A stretch of DNA of 64,000 nucleotides. It comes from Tigriopus japonicus (lineage: Eukaryota > Arthropoda > Copepoda > Harpacticoida > Harpacticidae). Shown piece by piece: positions 41,301 through 48,823 of the stretch (the first letter of the stretch is position 1; every line of letters begins with the position of its first letter). The notes under the pieces are model-generated. The model did no database searches, was not told the origin of the DNA, and was given only the letters and a program-made list of their open reading frames with translations. The stretch covers positions 788,097-852,096 of the forward strand of contig JAAGOF010000041.1 of NCBI GenBank assembly GCA_010645155.1. Reading direction: 5' to 3'. The position numbers and the translations under genes are program-made.

Positions 41301-43044
41301 CCAAATGAGACATTGTGTTACAAATATGATACATTTTCTTGAAATATTCTGAGTTTTGTCTTTTTCCAAGTGCATGCACAGTGTGTTAGCTGTGACACTT
41401 GTCGACGCTTTTGTTTCATGAAAAGCCACAACAATGCCAAACTTCAACTGCTTTTTCCGAAAGAATAGCTTGCCAAGTGGTTACTTTCTTACTGGTCAGA
41501 ACAGACAAGAAATGGATCAAATGGCTAATTTTATGTTTGTTTCATAACCGCCATATTGGAATATGTTTGAACTTTGTGTTTTTTTGCTCTTTTCAAAGGC
41601 TTATAGAAATCCTCCTCCTTACTAATGATGGGATTCAATCTGATTTCAATCTGTTCAATCTGTTAGGAATCCAATCAATGTCATTGGTCTTTTGTCGTTA
41701 AGGTGGGAAAAAATCTTAGCTTAATGTTTACGCAACCCTTGGTCTGAAGTCATCAAAAAACAGGTACTTTTTAGATACTGTACTTGCTTCGCCCGAACTC
41801 ATTTTTCGTAGAGATGACAAACTATAGCTTTTCGTGAATTGGCAGTTCCAACGAAGTAGTGCGCGCAAAAATGATTGAGCAGATTGAAAATCAGATTGAA
41901 CTCCATCAGTACTCCTTACAAAGATTCTTAGAGCCACTACCATGCATTACCAGTGTATTTGTTTTTACTGAGTTTGATTCTTGTACCATTTGCAGTTCAT
42001 TGCTTAGCATTGGCACTCTGAGTTTTACACATTAATCCCAATTTAGATCCCCGTTAAGGGCTAAGTTGGTTATTTTCCCCACAGTAGTTCTTGATAAACT
42101 CCAAATCTGGATTGTTCAATGATGCATAAAGAAAAAATAAATGGAGTGATTCAATTGAAACACAAAAAAATCGCCAGCAGGTGGCACAAATTAGGGGGCT
42201 AGCACCCAACGCAACTTTCAAAGCTCCAGACGTCAGATCAACATAAAAAAACCTTGAAATACCCCTTTCTCCAGCCAGCAAAATGTCAGCTAAAACTCTC
42301 CACCACTAGCGCCTCTTAAAGTCACATTCAGGCAAAGTCGCCAGGTTTATGCCACTTTTCCACTGCATACGAGATGAAAAAAAATCTTCATTGGTATCAT
42401 TTTTATTAAAACTGCACAAGTTTTGGCTGAAACGATTAAGAGGCAAACATTTGCTATGTTTGCCTCATGGTTGAGCAAAAAATTCCAATCTGGCAATTCT
42501 GCTTGAATAACAAACCAAGAGGCGCTGCCAGCGGAAGGTCCAGCTGACATTTTGCAGGCCAGATTCCTTTGTGAACCTTTATGTTTAAAAACCTTTCAGC
42601 AGTATTTTTTAACAACATCCTAATCCATTATATTCAAGTACACATAGTTTTACTTTTGTGTTCACACTCTTTTTATACTCTTGACCCAGTGCCTAATCAA
42701 TTATTTGACCTTGCAGGCTGGATAGGTTTGCGCGTGATCGTCTCACAGCGCGCAAGCTACTGCACATGCCACGCTCAACGCGTGGCTCACCTCACCCAAG
42801 TACAGGATCGGGCAACCTGCTTTCCCCCAGTGGTTCTCCCACTTCAGCTGGCCATCCAGGCAAGCCTGCATTCCGCTTCACACGCCCGCGAAGTCACTCA
42901 GCTGACCGCACAAATAAGTCCACAAATGATCTGTTCGAGAAAATAGCTCTAATGGGTAATGGGGTCGAAGTTGCGGATCCCAGTGACGACGAGCATGACG
43001 TGGACGTTATGGGTGCTTTGAGGAATCAAACCTCTGTGGTGTGA
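14091..43044 (+). CDS. Receptor-type (membrane) guanylate cyclase, complete 20-exon gene
   Basis: A single-pass receptor that makes cGMP from GTP when its ectodomain is engaged. Coding exons: 14091-14308, 19138-19293, 21802-22078, 22973-23062, 23136-23337, 25554-25610, 26777-27019, 30672-30862, 31669-31849, 31949-32055, 32919-33136, 34705-34926, 35263-35444, 35503-35694, 35757-35908, 37305-37590, 37660-37818, 38293-38651, 39632-39825, 42717-43044. They sum to 4014 nt, 1337 residues plus stop, with compatible phases at every junction and GT-AG introns throughout. Domains: signal peptide within 1-30, ANF-type ligand-binding domain about 50-480, membrane span about 534-552, kinase-homology domain about 575-875, dimerisation helix about 890-925, cyclase about 935-1120, C-terminal extension to 1337. 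Architecture and tail length resemble arthropod Gyc76C/Gyc32E-like receptors, but orthology cannot be settled by eye. A second in-frame ATG at 14124 (Met12) puts the hydrophobic signal core closer to the N-terminus and may be the real start. Confidence 0.95.
14455..14845. mobile_element. Long-TIR palindromic element, copy A (cyclase intron 1)
   Basis: Ends match copy C: GGGAGGCTAGCAATGAGAAT near the left and the related inverse GTTAGCCTCTCAGTCC near the right, with an inner palindrome built on GCCCTTTTGTGGTAAA. Moderately diverged; no coding capacity. Confidence 0.8.
18060..18205. repeat. 22-bp minisatellite, about 6.5 copies
   Basis: Units begin at 18060, 18082, 18104, 18126, 18148 and 18170 with a partial at 18192. 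Each starts TTGATGTTTCAATATT (first unit has TTGATGCTTC). Units are otherwise identical, so length variation between individuals is likely. Confidence 0.95.
19138..19293 (+). CDS. Guanylate cyclase exon 2: ligand-binding domain
   Basis: Residues 73-124 (phase 2 in, phase 2 out). Contains [13 protein letters not shown], the first helix of the ANF-receptor fold, then a strand ending [12 protein letters not shown]. Acceptor is a T-run followed by CAG; donor CAA/GTAAGC. Confidence 0.9.
19656..20109. mobile_element. Long-TIR palindromic element, copy B (cyclase intron 2)
   Basis: Starts CCAAGAAGCATGAATTTC and ends TTAGCCTCCCTTTCCAG through CCTTGG. The middle shares TCTATGCTCTCTTCAGTACA with copy C. 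The left TIR is degraded. Confidence 0.72.
20447..21159. mobile_element. hAT-like element with nested inverted repeats, 713 bp
   Basis: Left end holds TAGGGTTGGGTGA, right end the inverse of TAGGGGTGGGCGA. Flanks CACCAGAC (20439-20446) and CTCCAGAC (21160-21167) agree at seven of eight bases. Inside are a 62-bp-arm inverted repeat (20506-20567 and 20715-20776) and a 16-bp perfect palindrome CCGGTCTCGAGACCGG at 20922-20937. The left end has a 4-bp irregularity, so the boundary is less certain. Confidence 0.65.
20980..21118 (+). repeat. Direct repeat, copy 1 of 2
   Basis: Shares about 140 bp with 22533-22672, including GGCGGTTCTAGCCCGAATAC and TTTTTCGATGTTTTTTGTTT. Here it is part of the 20447-21159 element. 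Confidence 0.85.
21802..22078 (+). CDS. Guanylate cyclase exon 3: ligand-binding domain
   Basis: Residues 125-217. Shows the family pattern [17 protein letters not shown] followed by [19 protein letters not shown] and [12 protein letters not shown], which are the typical receptor guanylate cyclase ectodomain blocks. Acceptor TTTTTTAG, donor CAG/GTGGGT. Confidence 0.93.
22533..22672 (+). repeat. Direct repeat, copy 2 of 2
   Basis: Matches 20980-21118 at about 90 percent. It lacks the element termini seen around copy 1, so it is a fragment or an internally derived copy within cyclase intron 3. Confidence 0.85.
22973..23062 (+). CDS. Guanylate cyclase exon 4: ectodomain, Cys-rich
   Basis: Residues 218-247, exactly 30 codons in phase 0. 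Carries two Cys-Cys pairs ([11 protein letters not shown]), probably ectodomain disulfides. Followed by a 73-bp intron. Confidence 0.88.
23136..23337 (+). CDS. Guanylate cyclase exon 5: ectodomain
   Basis: Residues 248-314. Contains [20 protein letters not shown] and [19 protein letters not shown], alternating strand and helix of the second lobe of the ligand-binding fold. Donor GAAG/GTAAGT. Confidence 0.92.
24845..25267. mobile_element. Long-TIR palindromic element, copy C (cyclase intron 5), best preserved
   Basis: Both ends read CAAGAAGCACGGAAATCATG in inverse orientation and the TIR stays nearly perfect for over 50 bp. At about 25050-25087 the centre is an inverted repeat CGCCCTTTTGTGG with an 11-bp loop. 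No target duplication of clear length was seen. Confidence 0.9.
25389..25466 (-). repeat. tRNA-derived SINE-like head
   Basis: Read on the minus strand it starts GGAAGCCAGAGTGGCCGC and has a perfect B box GGTTCGAATCC; the A box is poor. A second copy lies at 61429-61527, and similarity continues past the tRNA part. It is not a functional tRNA: no good cloverleaf. Confidence 0.65.
25554..25610 (+). CDS. Guanylate cyclase exon 6: 57-nt small exon with weak donor
   Basis: Residues 315-333, reading [19 protein letters not shown]. Acceptor AATCCACAG is clear. The donor CAGG/GTTGAC is poor, but it is the only one that keeps phase with exon 7; reading on meets TGA at once. The joined peptide has the expected [18 protein letters not shown] pattern before the second-lobe helix. 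Confidence 0.75.
26777..27019 (+). CDS. Guanylate cyclase exon 7: ectodomain second lobe
   Basis: Residues 334-414. Contains [16 protein letters not shown] and [19 protein letters not shown], the latter the conserved YDSVMLYA helix of receptor cyclases. Acceptor taken as TTTAGAG to match the phase of exon 6; donor GATG/GTGAGT is strong. Confidence 0.88.
29352..29561. mobile_element. GGGCCCA-rich hAT-type element, 3' end
   Basis: Ends GGTTGCCGACCCCTG, the inverse of the common hAT end CAGGGGTCGGCAA, and contains repeated GGGCCCAC units. Its right half matches the small element at 50686-50793. No left TIR or target duplication found, so it is truncated or rearranged. Confidence 0.65.
29953..30050. 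repeat. Inverted repeat with about 24-bp arms
   Basis: Arms 29953-29977 and 30027-30050 both contain GAGTAATGGCC and ATCCGGCGGA in inverse orientation, differing by one A in a run, with a 49-bp loop. It would form a stable hairpin in the intron transcript; probably a miniature element. Confidence 0.85.
30672..30862 (+). CDS. Guanylate cyclase exon 8: ectodomain C-terminal part
   Basis: Residues 415-478. Contains [20 protein letters not shown], then [13 protein letters not shown], matching the G-D-x-x-G-NF hinge strand of ANF-receptor domains, and ends at SCGYYPVK. Phase 1 in, 0 out; donor AAG/GTGAGG. Confidence 0.9.
31388..31478 (+). repeat. Short dispersed repeat with A-tail, copy 1
   Basis: GAGTAAGATCAGCTGACGAT at the start and GGGATTTCTGCTCCACAGCA before a run of A. 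Matches 38734-38815. Confidence 0.7.
31669..31849 (+). CDS. Guanylate cyclase exon 9: juxtamembrane ectodomain
   Basis: Residues 479-538. Contains INIDWPG-like [20 protein letters not shown] and KCPR, the conserved I-W-PG-x-x-P-x-D-x-PxCG juxtamembrane block of receptor cyclases, then the start of the membrane span (ATGVLG). Confidence 0.92.
31949..32055 (+). CDS. Guanylate cyclase exon 10: transmembrane segment
   Basis: Residues 539-574. [14 protein letters not shown] completes the single membrane span, followed by basic RKWK and the conserved [10 protein letters not shown] linker that leads into the kinase-homology domain. Preceded by a 99-bp intron. Confidence 0.95.
32919..33136 (+). CDS. 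Guanylate cyclase exon 11: kinase-homology N-lobe
   Basis: Residues 575-646. Includes a degenerate glycine loop (SGESRGYG), the VAIK-type lysine in RIKEL (Lys616) and the helix [17 protein letters not shown]. Ends in phase 2. Confidence 0.93.
33137..34704 (+). other. Intron 11 of the cyclase gene (1568 bp)
   Basis: AT-rich with a more GC-rich patch near 33220-33360. No repeat structure or coding signal recognised. Confidence 0.7.
34705..34926 (+). CDS. Guanylate cyclase exon 12: pseudokinase catalytic-loop region
   Basis: Residues 647-720. FIGACVES, then [15 protein letters not shown] and [11 protein letters not shown]. The kinase HRD is HGN (708-710), so the catalytic Asp is missing, as is normal for receptor cyclases. 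Confidence 0.94.
35263..35444 (+). CDS. Guanylate cyclase exon 13: DFG and APE region of the pseudokinase
   Basis: Residues 721-781. [10 protein letters not shown] keeps DFG (728-730) and LLWKAPELL is the APE equivalent. Donor AAAG/GTAAAG; the next intron is only 58 bp. Confidence 0.94.
35503..35694 (+). CDS. Guanylate cyclase exon 14: pseudokinase C-lobe
   Basis: Residues 782-845. [21 protein letters not shown] is the conserved helix-F block, followed by [14 protein letters not shown]. Flanked by very short introns (58 and 62 bp). Confidence 0.94.
35757..35908 (+). CDS. Guanylate cyclase exon 15: end of pseudokinase, start of dimerisation helix
   Basis: Residues 846-896. [19 protein letters not shown], then [21 protein letters not shown], the coiled linker that pairs two receptor chains. 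Confidence 0.94.
35909..37304 (+). other. Intron 15 of the cyclase gene (1396 bp)
   Basis: Holds a degraded long-TIR element (about 36024-36420) and, at 36540-37130, a degenerate repeat of AGCAACTTT-type units. The 154-residue minus-strand frame here follows these units and is not taken as a gene. Near the end the string TAGGGTCACTAA occurs twice (about 37230 and 37270). Confidence 0.65.
36024..36420. mobile_element. Long-TIR palindromic element, copy D (cyclase intron 15)
   Basis: Starts TCAAGAAGCACTGAATTTCT and ends AGTGATTCTTGA, with CCTTTGTGTGGCAAAACAATTACC at its core in degraded form. Oldest of the four clear copies. Confidence 0.75.
37305..37590 (+). CDS. Guanylate cyclase exon 16: dimerisation helix and cyclase N-terminal half
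   Basis: Residues 897-991. [20 protein letters not shown] linker, then [11 protein letters not shown] with metal-binding Asp949. The exon ends at VYKVETI, in which Glu989 is the guanine-specificity residue. Confidence 0.96.
37660..37818 (+). CDS. Guanylate cyclase exon 17: catalytic core
   Basis: Residues 992-1044. [13 protein letters not shown] carries the second metal-binding Asp993; KLRIGMHTG completes the conserved strand. Separated from exon 16 by a 69-bp intron. Confidence 0.96.
38190..38245. mobile_element. Possible core fragment of the long-TIR family (cyclase intron 17)
   Basis: The reverse complement carries TTTTGTGGTAAATCAGTTACC followed by AGAAAAGGG, like the palindromic core of copy A. 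Ends were not identified. Confidence 0.4.
38293..38651 (+). CDS. Guanylate cyclase exon 18: catalytic core and end of cyclase domain
   Basis: Residues 1045-1164. [20 protein letters not shown] with guanine-specifying Cys1060, then transition-state Asn1067 and Arg1071 (NTSSRMES). [14 protein letters not shown] closes the domain and the tail begins with PIRKKP. Confidence 0.96.
38691..38818. repeat. Short inverted-repeat element, copy 2 of the GATCAGCTGACG family
   Basis: Left end TTTTTTCTTGCTGCAGAGCAG mirrors the right end CTGCTCCATAGCAAAAAA; the middle matches 31388-31478. This suggests a TIR element whose other copy has lost its left end. Confidence 0.65.
39632..39825 (+). CDS. Guanylate cyclase exon 19: cytosolic tail
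   Basis: Residues 1165-1228, starting [20 protein letters not shown], rich in Arg and Ser with basophilic-kinase-like sites. Phase 0 in, 2 out, joining exon 20 in frame. Confidence 0.85.
41623..41911. mobile_element. 289-bp TIR element with perfect 8-bp duplication
   Basis: Left end TAATGATGGGATTCAATCTG and right end inverse of TACTGATGGAGTTCAATCTG, followed on both sides by TTTTCAATCTG-type continuation. Flanks are identical CTCCTTAC at 41615-41622 and 41912-41919. Confidence 0.92.
42271..42561. mobile_element. TIR element, about 290 bp
   Basis: Left arm has CAGCAAAATGTCAGCT and AGCGCCTCTT; the right arm has AAGAGGCGCT and AGCTGACATTTTGCAGG in inverse order. Arms are about 46 bp with several mismatches. 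No clean target duplication. Confidence 0.75.
42717..43044 (+). CDS. Guanylate cyclase exon 20: tail and stop, PDZ-ligand-like end
   Basis: Residues 1229-1337. [20 protein letters not shown] is followed by a Ser/Pro/Gly-rich stretch, an acidic patch ([11 protein letters not shown]) and the terminus RNQTSVV. S-x-V at the end fits a class I PDZ ligand. GC content is higher than the surrounding intron, and the join to exon 19 is in phase. Confidence 0.88.
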
Positions 43045-44099
43045 AGCTTACATTATTGGCCCGATTTACTTTGTAAAAAACGCTCACGCATTGTTATTCC
43101 TATGATGTCTTCAGCTACTTCATGTGTGTACCAAAGGTTGTCTTTTAAGTGGATATAGACTATGGTTGATCAATCTCAAGACGATTATATTTATGACGAC
43201 ATGGAGAACATTATCAATGAATGATACTAATGCATATGCTATATATATTTAATCCAATGCAACTCAATCTCCACGGTTTGTGGTGAAATCTCAAACGTGG
43301 ATAAATCATACGGTTATTCCCATATTTGCACACGTTATAATACAGAGTCTGTATATCTTGCACTAAATCGCAAAAAGTGTTTTATTCATAAAATAACAAC
43401 CTTTTTTAAAGAATGTGGTTAGTTTTGAGGGTTCGAAAGAGTTTTTTTAAATCTCATAACTAACAGATTAAACAACGGAAAATGCTTGTTAAAGGCTTTT
43501 TAGTAGGGACAGGATCTTAAGACGAATAAACTTATTCGTCTTTTTTCGTTTTTATTCGTCTTTTTTACCCTTATTCGTCGCGACAATTTTTTTCGTCTAA
43601 TTTGGATTCTAATCGTCTTTTTTCGTCTTATCCGGCAATTTCACTCAAGTTTTTTCGTCTAATTAGTCAAAAATTGGAACTTTTCCTCGATTTGAAGCTT
43701 TTTTCTCAAATTTGGCATCAAATAGACACTTCAAAAAAAGTTCAACGCCAAAACTTGGGCAACAAAATATTATCCACACTTACATTTTAAGAGTTTCCTG
43801 ACACAGAAAGAAAATTGGATTGAAAAGGCTATCTGACTATTCGAAGAATTAATGTCAGCAAATCTGCTTCTAAATATTGCTCTATTGAAAACGTTGAAAT
43901 AAGGGTGGTTTTGAGCGCTTGTTTTTTTTTGAATTTATTTGTTCCACTGACCATTTCTTGCTTATTCGGCACTTTTCCGTTTGTTAACTTTGTAGATTTT
44001 GCCGTTTTGCACAAGGGTGCAGCTGTTTCCCCTCAATGGGAGTGATTACCGTATCATTTTACGGACCTACTGCCGTCTCTAACTGCCGTTAGCAGTGTA

Positions 44100-44560
44100 G
44101 GCTTGCCAAAAAATCTCAGTTTTCAAGGGTCAGATTTTCGAAAAATGTTGCATTTATGGGCAATGGCATGGTTAGTGTATGTTGAGAAGTATTGGAAAGT
44201 AATTTGAAAACAAAAGGATAAATTAGAAGCCTTCAATTAAACAAATTATTTGTTTTTAGGTTTAGTTGCCCCAGGAACTGATCTCCTCTGGCCATCTTGT
44301 TATTCAAAGTTGGGCATTCCTAATTTCAAAGTTCGGAAGAACCCTCTTAACTTATGTAGCGAAATTTTAGATAAAAGCAACAAAACATACTTTTTTACGA
44401 ATACAATGTCAAGAATTGGTATTTCAACCTCAATTTGTGCAGATAAGAAAGGCATTGTTGCAATCACCAGGCCTAAACCTTCGTTTTAGTTACCTCGCAC
44501 GCTCATCAGAAACACAGGTCTTCCGAACTTTTTTTCCCGCCAAAAATGATGACGTCACTA
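44100..44560 (-). repeat. Dispersed repeat R1, uninterrupted copy
   Basis: Reverse complement matches 5559-5995 plus 4785-4829. It keeps the undisturbed CTGATGAGCG site at about 44510. It lies within the larger 43504-44909 TIR element, so one repeat has inserted into, or was captured by, the other. Confidence 0.75.
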
Positions 44561-44656
44561 GTAATTGCTGTAATTGGGCCACATATTTTGTCTACTTTAT
44601 GAGCAGCAGTTTTAATCCTCTGTACAGGCAATTCATTAGTCTTTTTTGCCGTGTAG

Positions 44657-44811
44657 GTCAGTTTTTTTCGTCTCTTTTGTCGTATTTGTCAGTTTTTTTC
44701 GTCTTTTTTGTCGTATTTGTCAGTTTTTTTCGTCTTTTTTGTCGTATTTGTCAGGTTTTTTCGTCTTTTTTGTCGTATTTGTCAGTTTTTTTTCGTTTTT
44801 TTTCGTCTAAT
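44657..44811. repeat. 31-bp tandem repeat, 5 copies
   Basis: Units start at 44657, 44688, 44719, 44750 and 44781, each GTCAG followed by a T-run, CGTC, a T-run and GTCGTATTT. An apparent 141-residue Phe/Val-rich frame is produced by this array and is not a gene. Confidence 0.92.
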
Positions 44812-47732
44812 CGGGCAATTTTATTCGTCCTATTTGTCTAATCAGGTAATTTTATTCGTCTTTTTTCGTCTAATTTGGCAGTTCTATTCGCCTTAACTTC
44901 CTGTCTCTACTCATTAGAATTTGGACATTTTCAATTTGCTGTTGAAAGCCCTGCCATAGGACCGGGATGCTATGAAACATGTTTAATTGTTCGATATGAT
45001 TTTGAAATCACGTGCTTTTGCTCTCTGCATTGGTTAAACTCTCATTTAGCTGAAACGTTCGGTTTTGGTTAACTCCTTCAGGACCAAACTTTTGTTACAC
45101 ACTGTACACGTGAAATATTTTTAAGGTAGAAAGGTACTACAGCACTGGTATTAAGTACAACAAATTTAATGTGTTATTTCCATGACCGTGACTATATCTA
45201 AGGTCAAATTTTTGGGTGCCACAACACCCAATTGGAATGAAAGGGCTAAATATATTCATAACTTTGGCTTCTTCTATTACTTTGTGATGTTATAAAGGTG
45301 CATGAAAATCATCAAAACAACTATGGCCGTTTACATTGCAAAGAAAGAAGTCGTAGGTTTCACACAAACAACATGAAAACTATTCATTTTTTATATTTAG
45401 TCGCAAATCAAAACGATAAAAATAAAATCTATGGAACATCCAAACCTCTGAATCAAAGGAAAAAAGGTTGCCGAAATCATAATGGGAGGAAATACTAACT
45501 CGGTTAACACCAAACCTATAGATAGTTGGCTGTTGGGGTTAACGAGTGAAGCTTCTAGAGTTCTGGAGTTCTGCAAATATCTACATACCTGTATGTAACT
45601 TATAATGCTAATAAACATATTAGGTTCCACCTCCAATAACTGAATCCAGGTTATCACAATCTAAAGCACACTTAAAATACATGGTTTTGAAAAATGCCTT
45701 TCGAAACATGAAAAGGGCTTGTTGGTACGTGTTCAATTCAAATTTTGCGACATTCTGTAAGATTTTAAAAAATCGCTTGTGGTCCAAATTGAGCATGGTT
45801 CTTTGAGAAAAATCATATTTACACGTCTGAAGACACGTCTTTTCAGTAGATTTCCTCAAATTTTCAAGCGAACTTTCAACTTAGTGATGTAAAGATAATT
45901 AGATCACCGATTTTAAAAAAAATATAATCATGATTTAGTTAATACTTATTAATATTTTGACCTTTCGTGCCAAAACAAACAATATAAAGAATTTTCATAT
46001 ACTTAACCTGATTTAATACGATCAAAAACCTACATAGATTGCTTAGGAATTTGAGTTTTCATAAATCCGGAGCGTTTTTTTCGCTTTTGGGGGTTCAAAA
46101 AAGGACATTTTCGCTATGCAAAATTTTCATTTTTCATGTTCATCATACAGAACGTCGTAAATGTAAGGGCAGCTCCAGACAATTGGGTATAATAACACCC
46201 AAAATTGAAAGGCTCACTGTACATAAATAACTATGATGGAAAAAGACTTAAAACTTCGCCCACACATGCAAGAACATGCGAAGTGTTGTAACATAAAAGG
46301 GCAATTTAATTAATATTGTACAACTAAATTGACAACTGGTTTGGTACTTAGGAAATTAAAAGAATTACCTCCGGAATTCTTCTTTACATAACGTTAAATT
46401 TCGTTCAAATTTCAAACTCTTAAGACGAGAATGAAGGTGTTTTTCTCATAAGCAACTATTTTTAACTAAAAAAAAACGTTAAAACTTCCCGGGGCGACAG
46501 AAAATCGCTTTAAATCAAAAATAGTATTTGGGTGTTAAAACACCCAAACGCCCTAAAAGAGTTAAAATCCTTTAAAGAACTAAAATCATGTTGAGATTTC
46601 AAAAAACAGCCTTACCGATCAAACAAGAGACAACAAACATTTTTGCCCTTCAGGGTCCATATTTGAAATTCAAACTTCAAGTACGACATCAAGCTTTACT
46701 ACAAGTGCAAAATTTGTACTTGATCAAGATCAAACGTGGTGCCTTTTGCACAGATTTGAAATTGAATTTCGTTTTTAAACTTTCAGCCCTTTTGTTACCG
46801 CGATTTTGACCATGATTGAAAGTCCCTAAGTACAAATTGAGAAAATGGGCCCAGGTTTAAAATGCAGGGTCTAGTGAATAGTGCTAATTTAACTCCTGGG
46901 CAAGACATGAGCCATCGAAATGACACCATCTAATTTGAACCCAAGTTAACTTTAATTTAATAAATTAGACGTCTTTTCCTCTCTTCTTCACGCCCACTTG
47001 CTTTGTTCACTCATCTTTAGTACTTTATTTGGTAGTTTAAGTCAATTTGTCAACTGCTTCAAATTCAGAACTCAAATTACTGAATGTCCCCCTTTCTACA
47101 CAGTATTTCTTCTCCCAATGATTATGGACAGGGGCCTAAGAATGAGAATCACAGATGTAAGGACTAAAAACAGCTTCCCTTTTTTAACTAAGGTTCTATT
47201 TTAGAAAAAAAAAAATTATTTTTGAAATCACCCTATTTTAGTTGATGGACACGGCAAAAAAAGTCAATTTTTAAGTAGTTTTTTTTTCGAAATGGCGGGG
47301 ATAAAGGTTAAAGTAATTGGTAAAATTGGTGAACGTTTAGGGACTATTATGTCCTAACATTATTTTCCGGCATCTTTTTTGAACACCTGGCACCGATTTT
47401 GAAGGATATCTCTGTGTTAAGCAATAACTAATATATAAAGGGCCTCTTCCAAGTGATAATTGAATTAAAGGAAAAAAATGGCCATATGGCCAATCACAAG
47501 TTTGGAAAAAAGTTTCATTATTAAAGCCAAAAAAGTGGAAAAATGCCAAACATGTTCTAAAAAGCTGCAAACATTTGACAAGAGCAAAAAATTTAAAAAA
47601 AATCACTTTAAAAAGTTAGAAAAAATCGCTAAAAACACCAAAATCACCAGAAGGCTCAAAAATAGACAAATAGCAGGGAAAAGAAAAATATTGCAGGTGA
47701 AACTGTGATTGCAATTTTTCATTAAAAGTTTC

Positions 47733-48056
47733 TAGTGATGGACTGAAAGGGCTCATAACCGAAACCGAAAGTTTCGGCCGAAAGAGGGCTTAACCGAAAC
47801 CGAAACCGAAAGTAGCTGACTACAAAATTGTATAACTGCAAAATCTACCTTAAAAATTAAATTGCCCATGTGTTCGATGGTGGGTAGTCGCAAATTTTGA
47901 AAAAAATCGGGAGACTTAAATTTCAGAGGTTTTTGGACGAAACATTTTTCGATTTTATTGTCAAACTCCATCCTTTATAGTGCAGCTCTGCTTTCGGTTT
48001 CGGCAGGCATAACCGAAACCGTAATTTCGGCCGAAAGTACTTTCGGTCCATTACTA
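47733..48056. mobile_element. 324-bp TIR element with CCGAAA-rich ends
   Basis: Left end TAGTGATGGACTGAAAG and right end inverse of TAGTAATGGACCGAAAG. Both ends carry repeated AACCGAAACCGAAA and TTTCGGCCGAAA. No clear target duplication. Confidence 0.85.
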
Positions 48057-48692
48057 GCTATTTCAGCTCAGTTATGCCATTTGGAAGGAATAAATCGTCA
48101 AGGAAAATACCTAAATATTTTGTCAAAAAAACCATCACAGATTACGTCCCGGCAACCATGCAGGAAATCAACACGAGATGGCGAAAGGTCCCCGCTGATG
48201 TTTTTTGCAATTCCGTTATTGTGATCGAAATTATGTGACTAAAATCACGTTATTTTCATTGAGATCACAAATACGTCAGAGGTCTGCCATTTTCCATGAT
48301 TGCTGTTAAACTTGCTCAAACGGTGCAGCACTGAAAATTGTTCTGAAATTCTGTCTTTAAGTGTGTCACAGATTTAATAAATATATGAATCAAAAGCCTT
48401 TTCAACAATTCAAAAATTACCTTGTCGAAGGAGGAACATCTAATCACCACAATGAGATCACTGAGCCGAGCATTCAAATTGGCAGTATTTCAATAAAAAA
48501 GTATCTCTAGGCTAGAACGATTTTAAATTGTGGGAATCATTTCGTTGGGAGTAGTAGTATCCGAAAATAAATGTTCAGTGGTTGTAGATTGATGTCTGCC
48601 ACGCCTCTCTTTAAAAAATGAAACCCTTAAAACCTTAACGTATCATTTCCTAACCCTGTTTTAGATCTAGAAATAGTTCAAAAAAAGCAAGC

Positions 48693-48823
48693 ATGTGGAG
48701 CACACCTTTTCTTTTTGCAAGTTTCAACCTCGTTCATGCCTTGACTAACAAGGTCATTTTTGACGTTTTGCATGCAGTCCAAGGAACTTGGTCACCAAAT
48801 ACCACAATTTCAAGTGTTCAAAG
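48693..48823 (+). CDS. PAN-kelch gene exon 1: signal peptide
   Basis: Residues 1-43 plus two bases. ATG has A at -3. A hydrophobic leader is followed by LTNKVIFDVLHAVQGTW. Donor AAAG/GTAAGG. Confidence 0.72.

Larger units (their letters stand above)
39826..42716 (+). other. Intron 19 of the cyclase gene (2891 bp)
   Basis: Carries two inverted-repeat elements, 41623-41911 and 42271-42561. The remainder is AT-rich with no coding signal; the minus-strand frame at 40043-40456 has no recognisable domain. Confidence 0.7.
43504..44909. mobile_element. 1406-bp TIR element rich in TTCGTC subterminal motifs
   Basis: Left end TAGGGACAGGATCTTAAGAC and right end inverse of TAGAGACAGGAAGTTAAGGC, continuing into GAATAAA/GAATAGA. 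Flanks CTTTTTAG and CTCATTAG agree at six of eight. TTTTCGTC motifs crowd both ends in the manner of transposase-binding subterminal repeats. Contains repeat R1 (44100-44560) and a 31-bp tandem array. No transposase frame. Confidence 0.8.
43045..48692. other. Intergenic region between the two genes
   Basis: Begins with the cyclase 3' untranslated region; no AATAAA was seen before the transposon at 43504, only ATTAAA at 43467-43472. Then come the element at 43504-44909, unremarkable AT-rich DNA to 47700, and the element at 47733-48056. No gene supported. Confidence 0.65.

Noticed and set aside
44416..44896. Phe/Val-rich frames of 141 and 62 residues, membrane-protein-like
   Set aside because: Produced by translation of the 31-bp TTCGTC tandem array.
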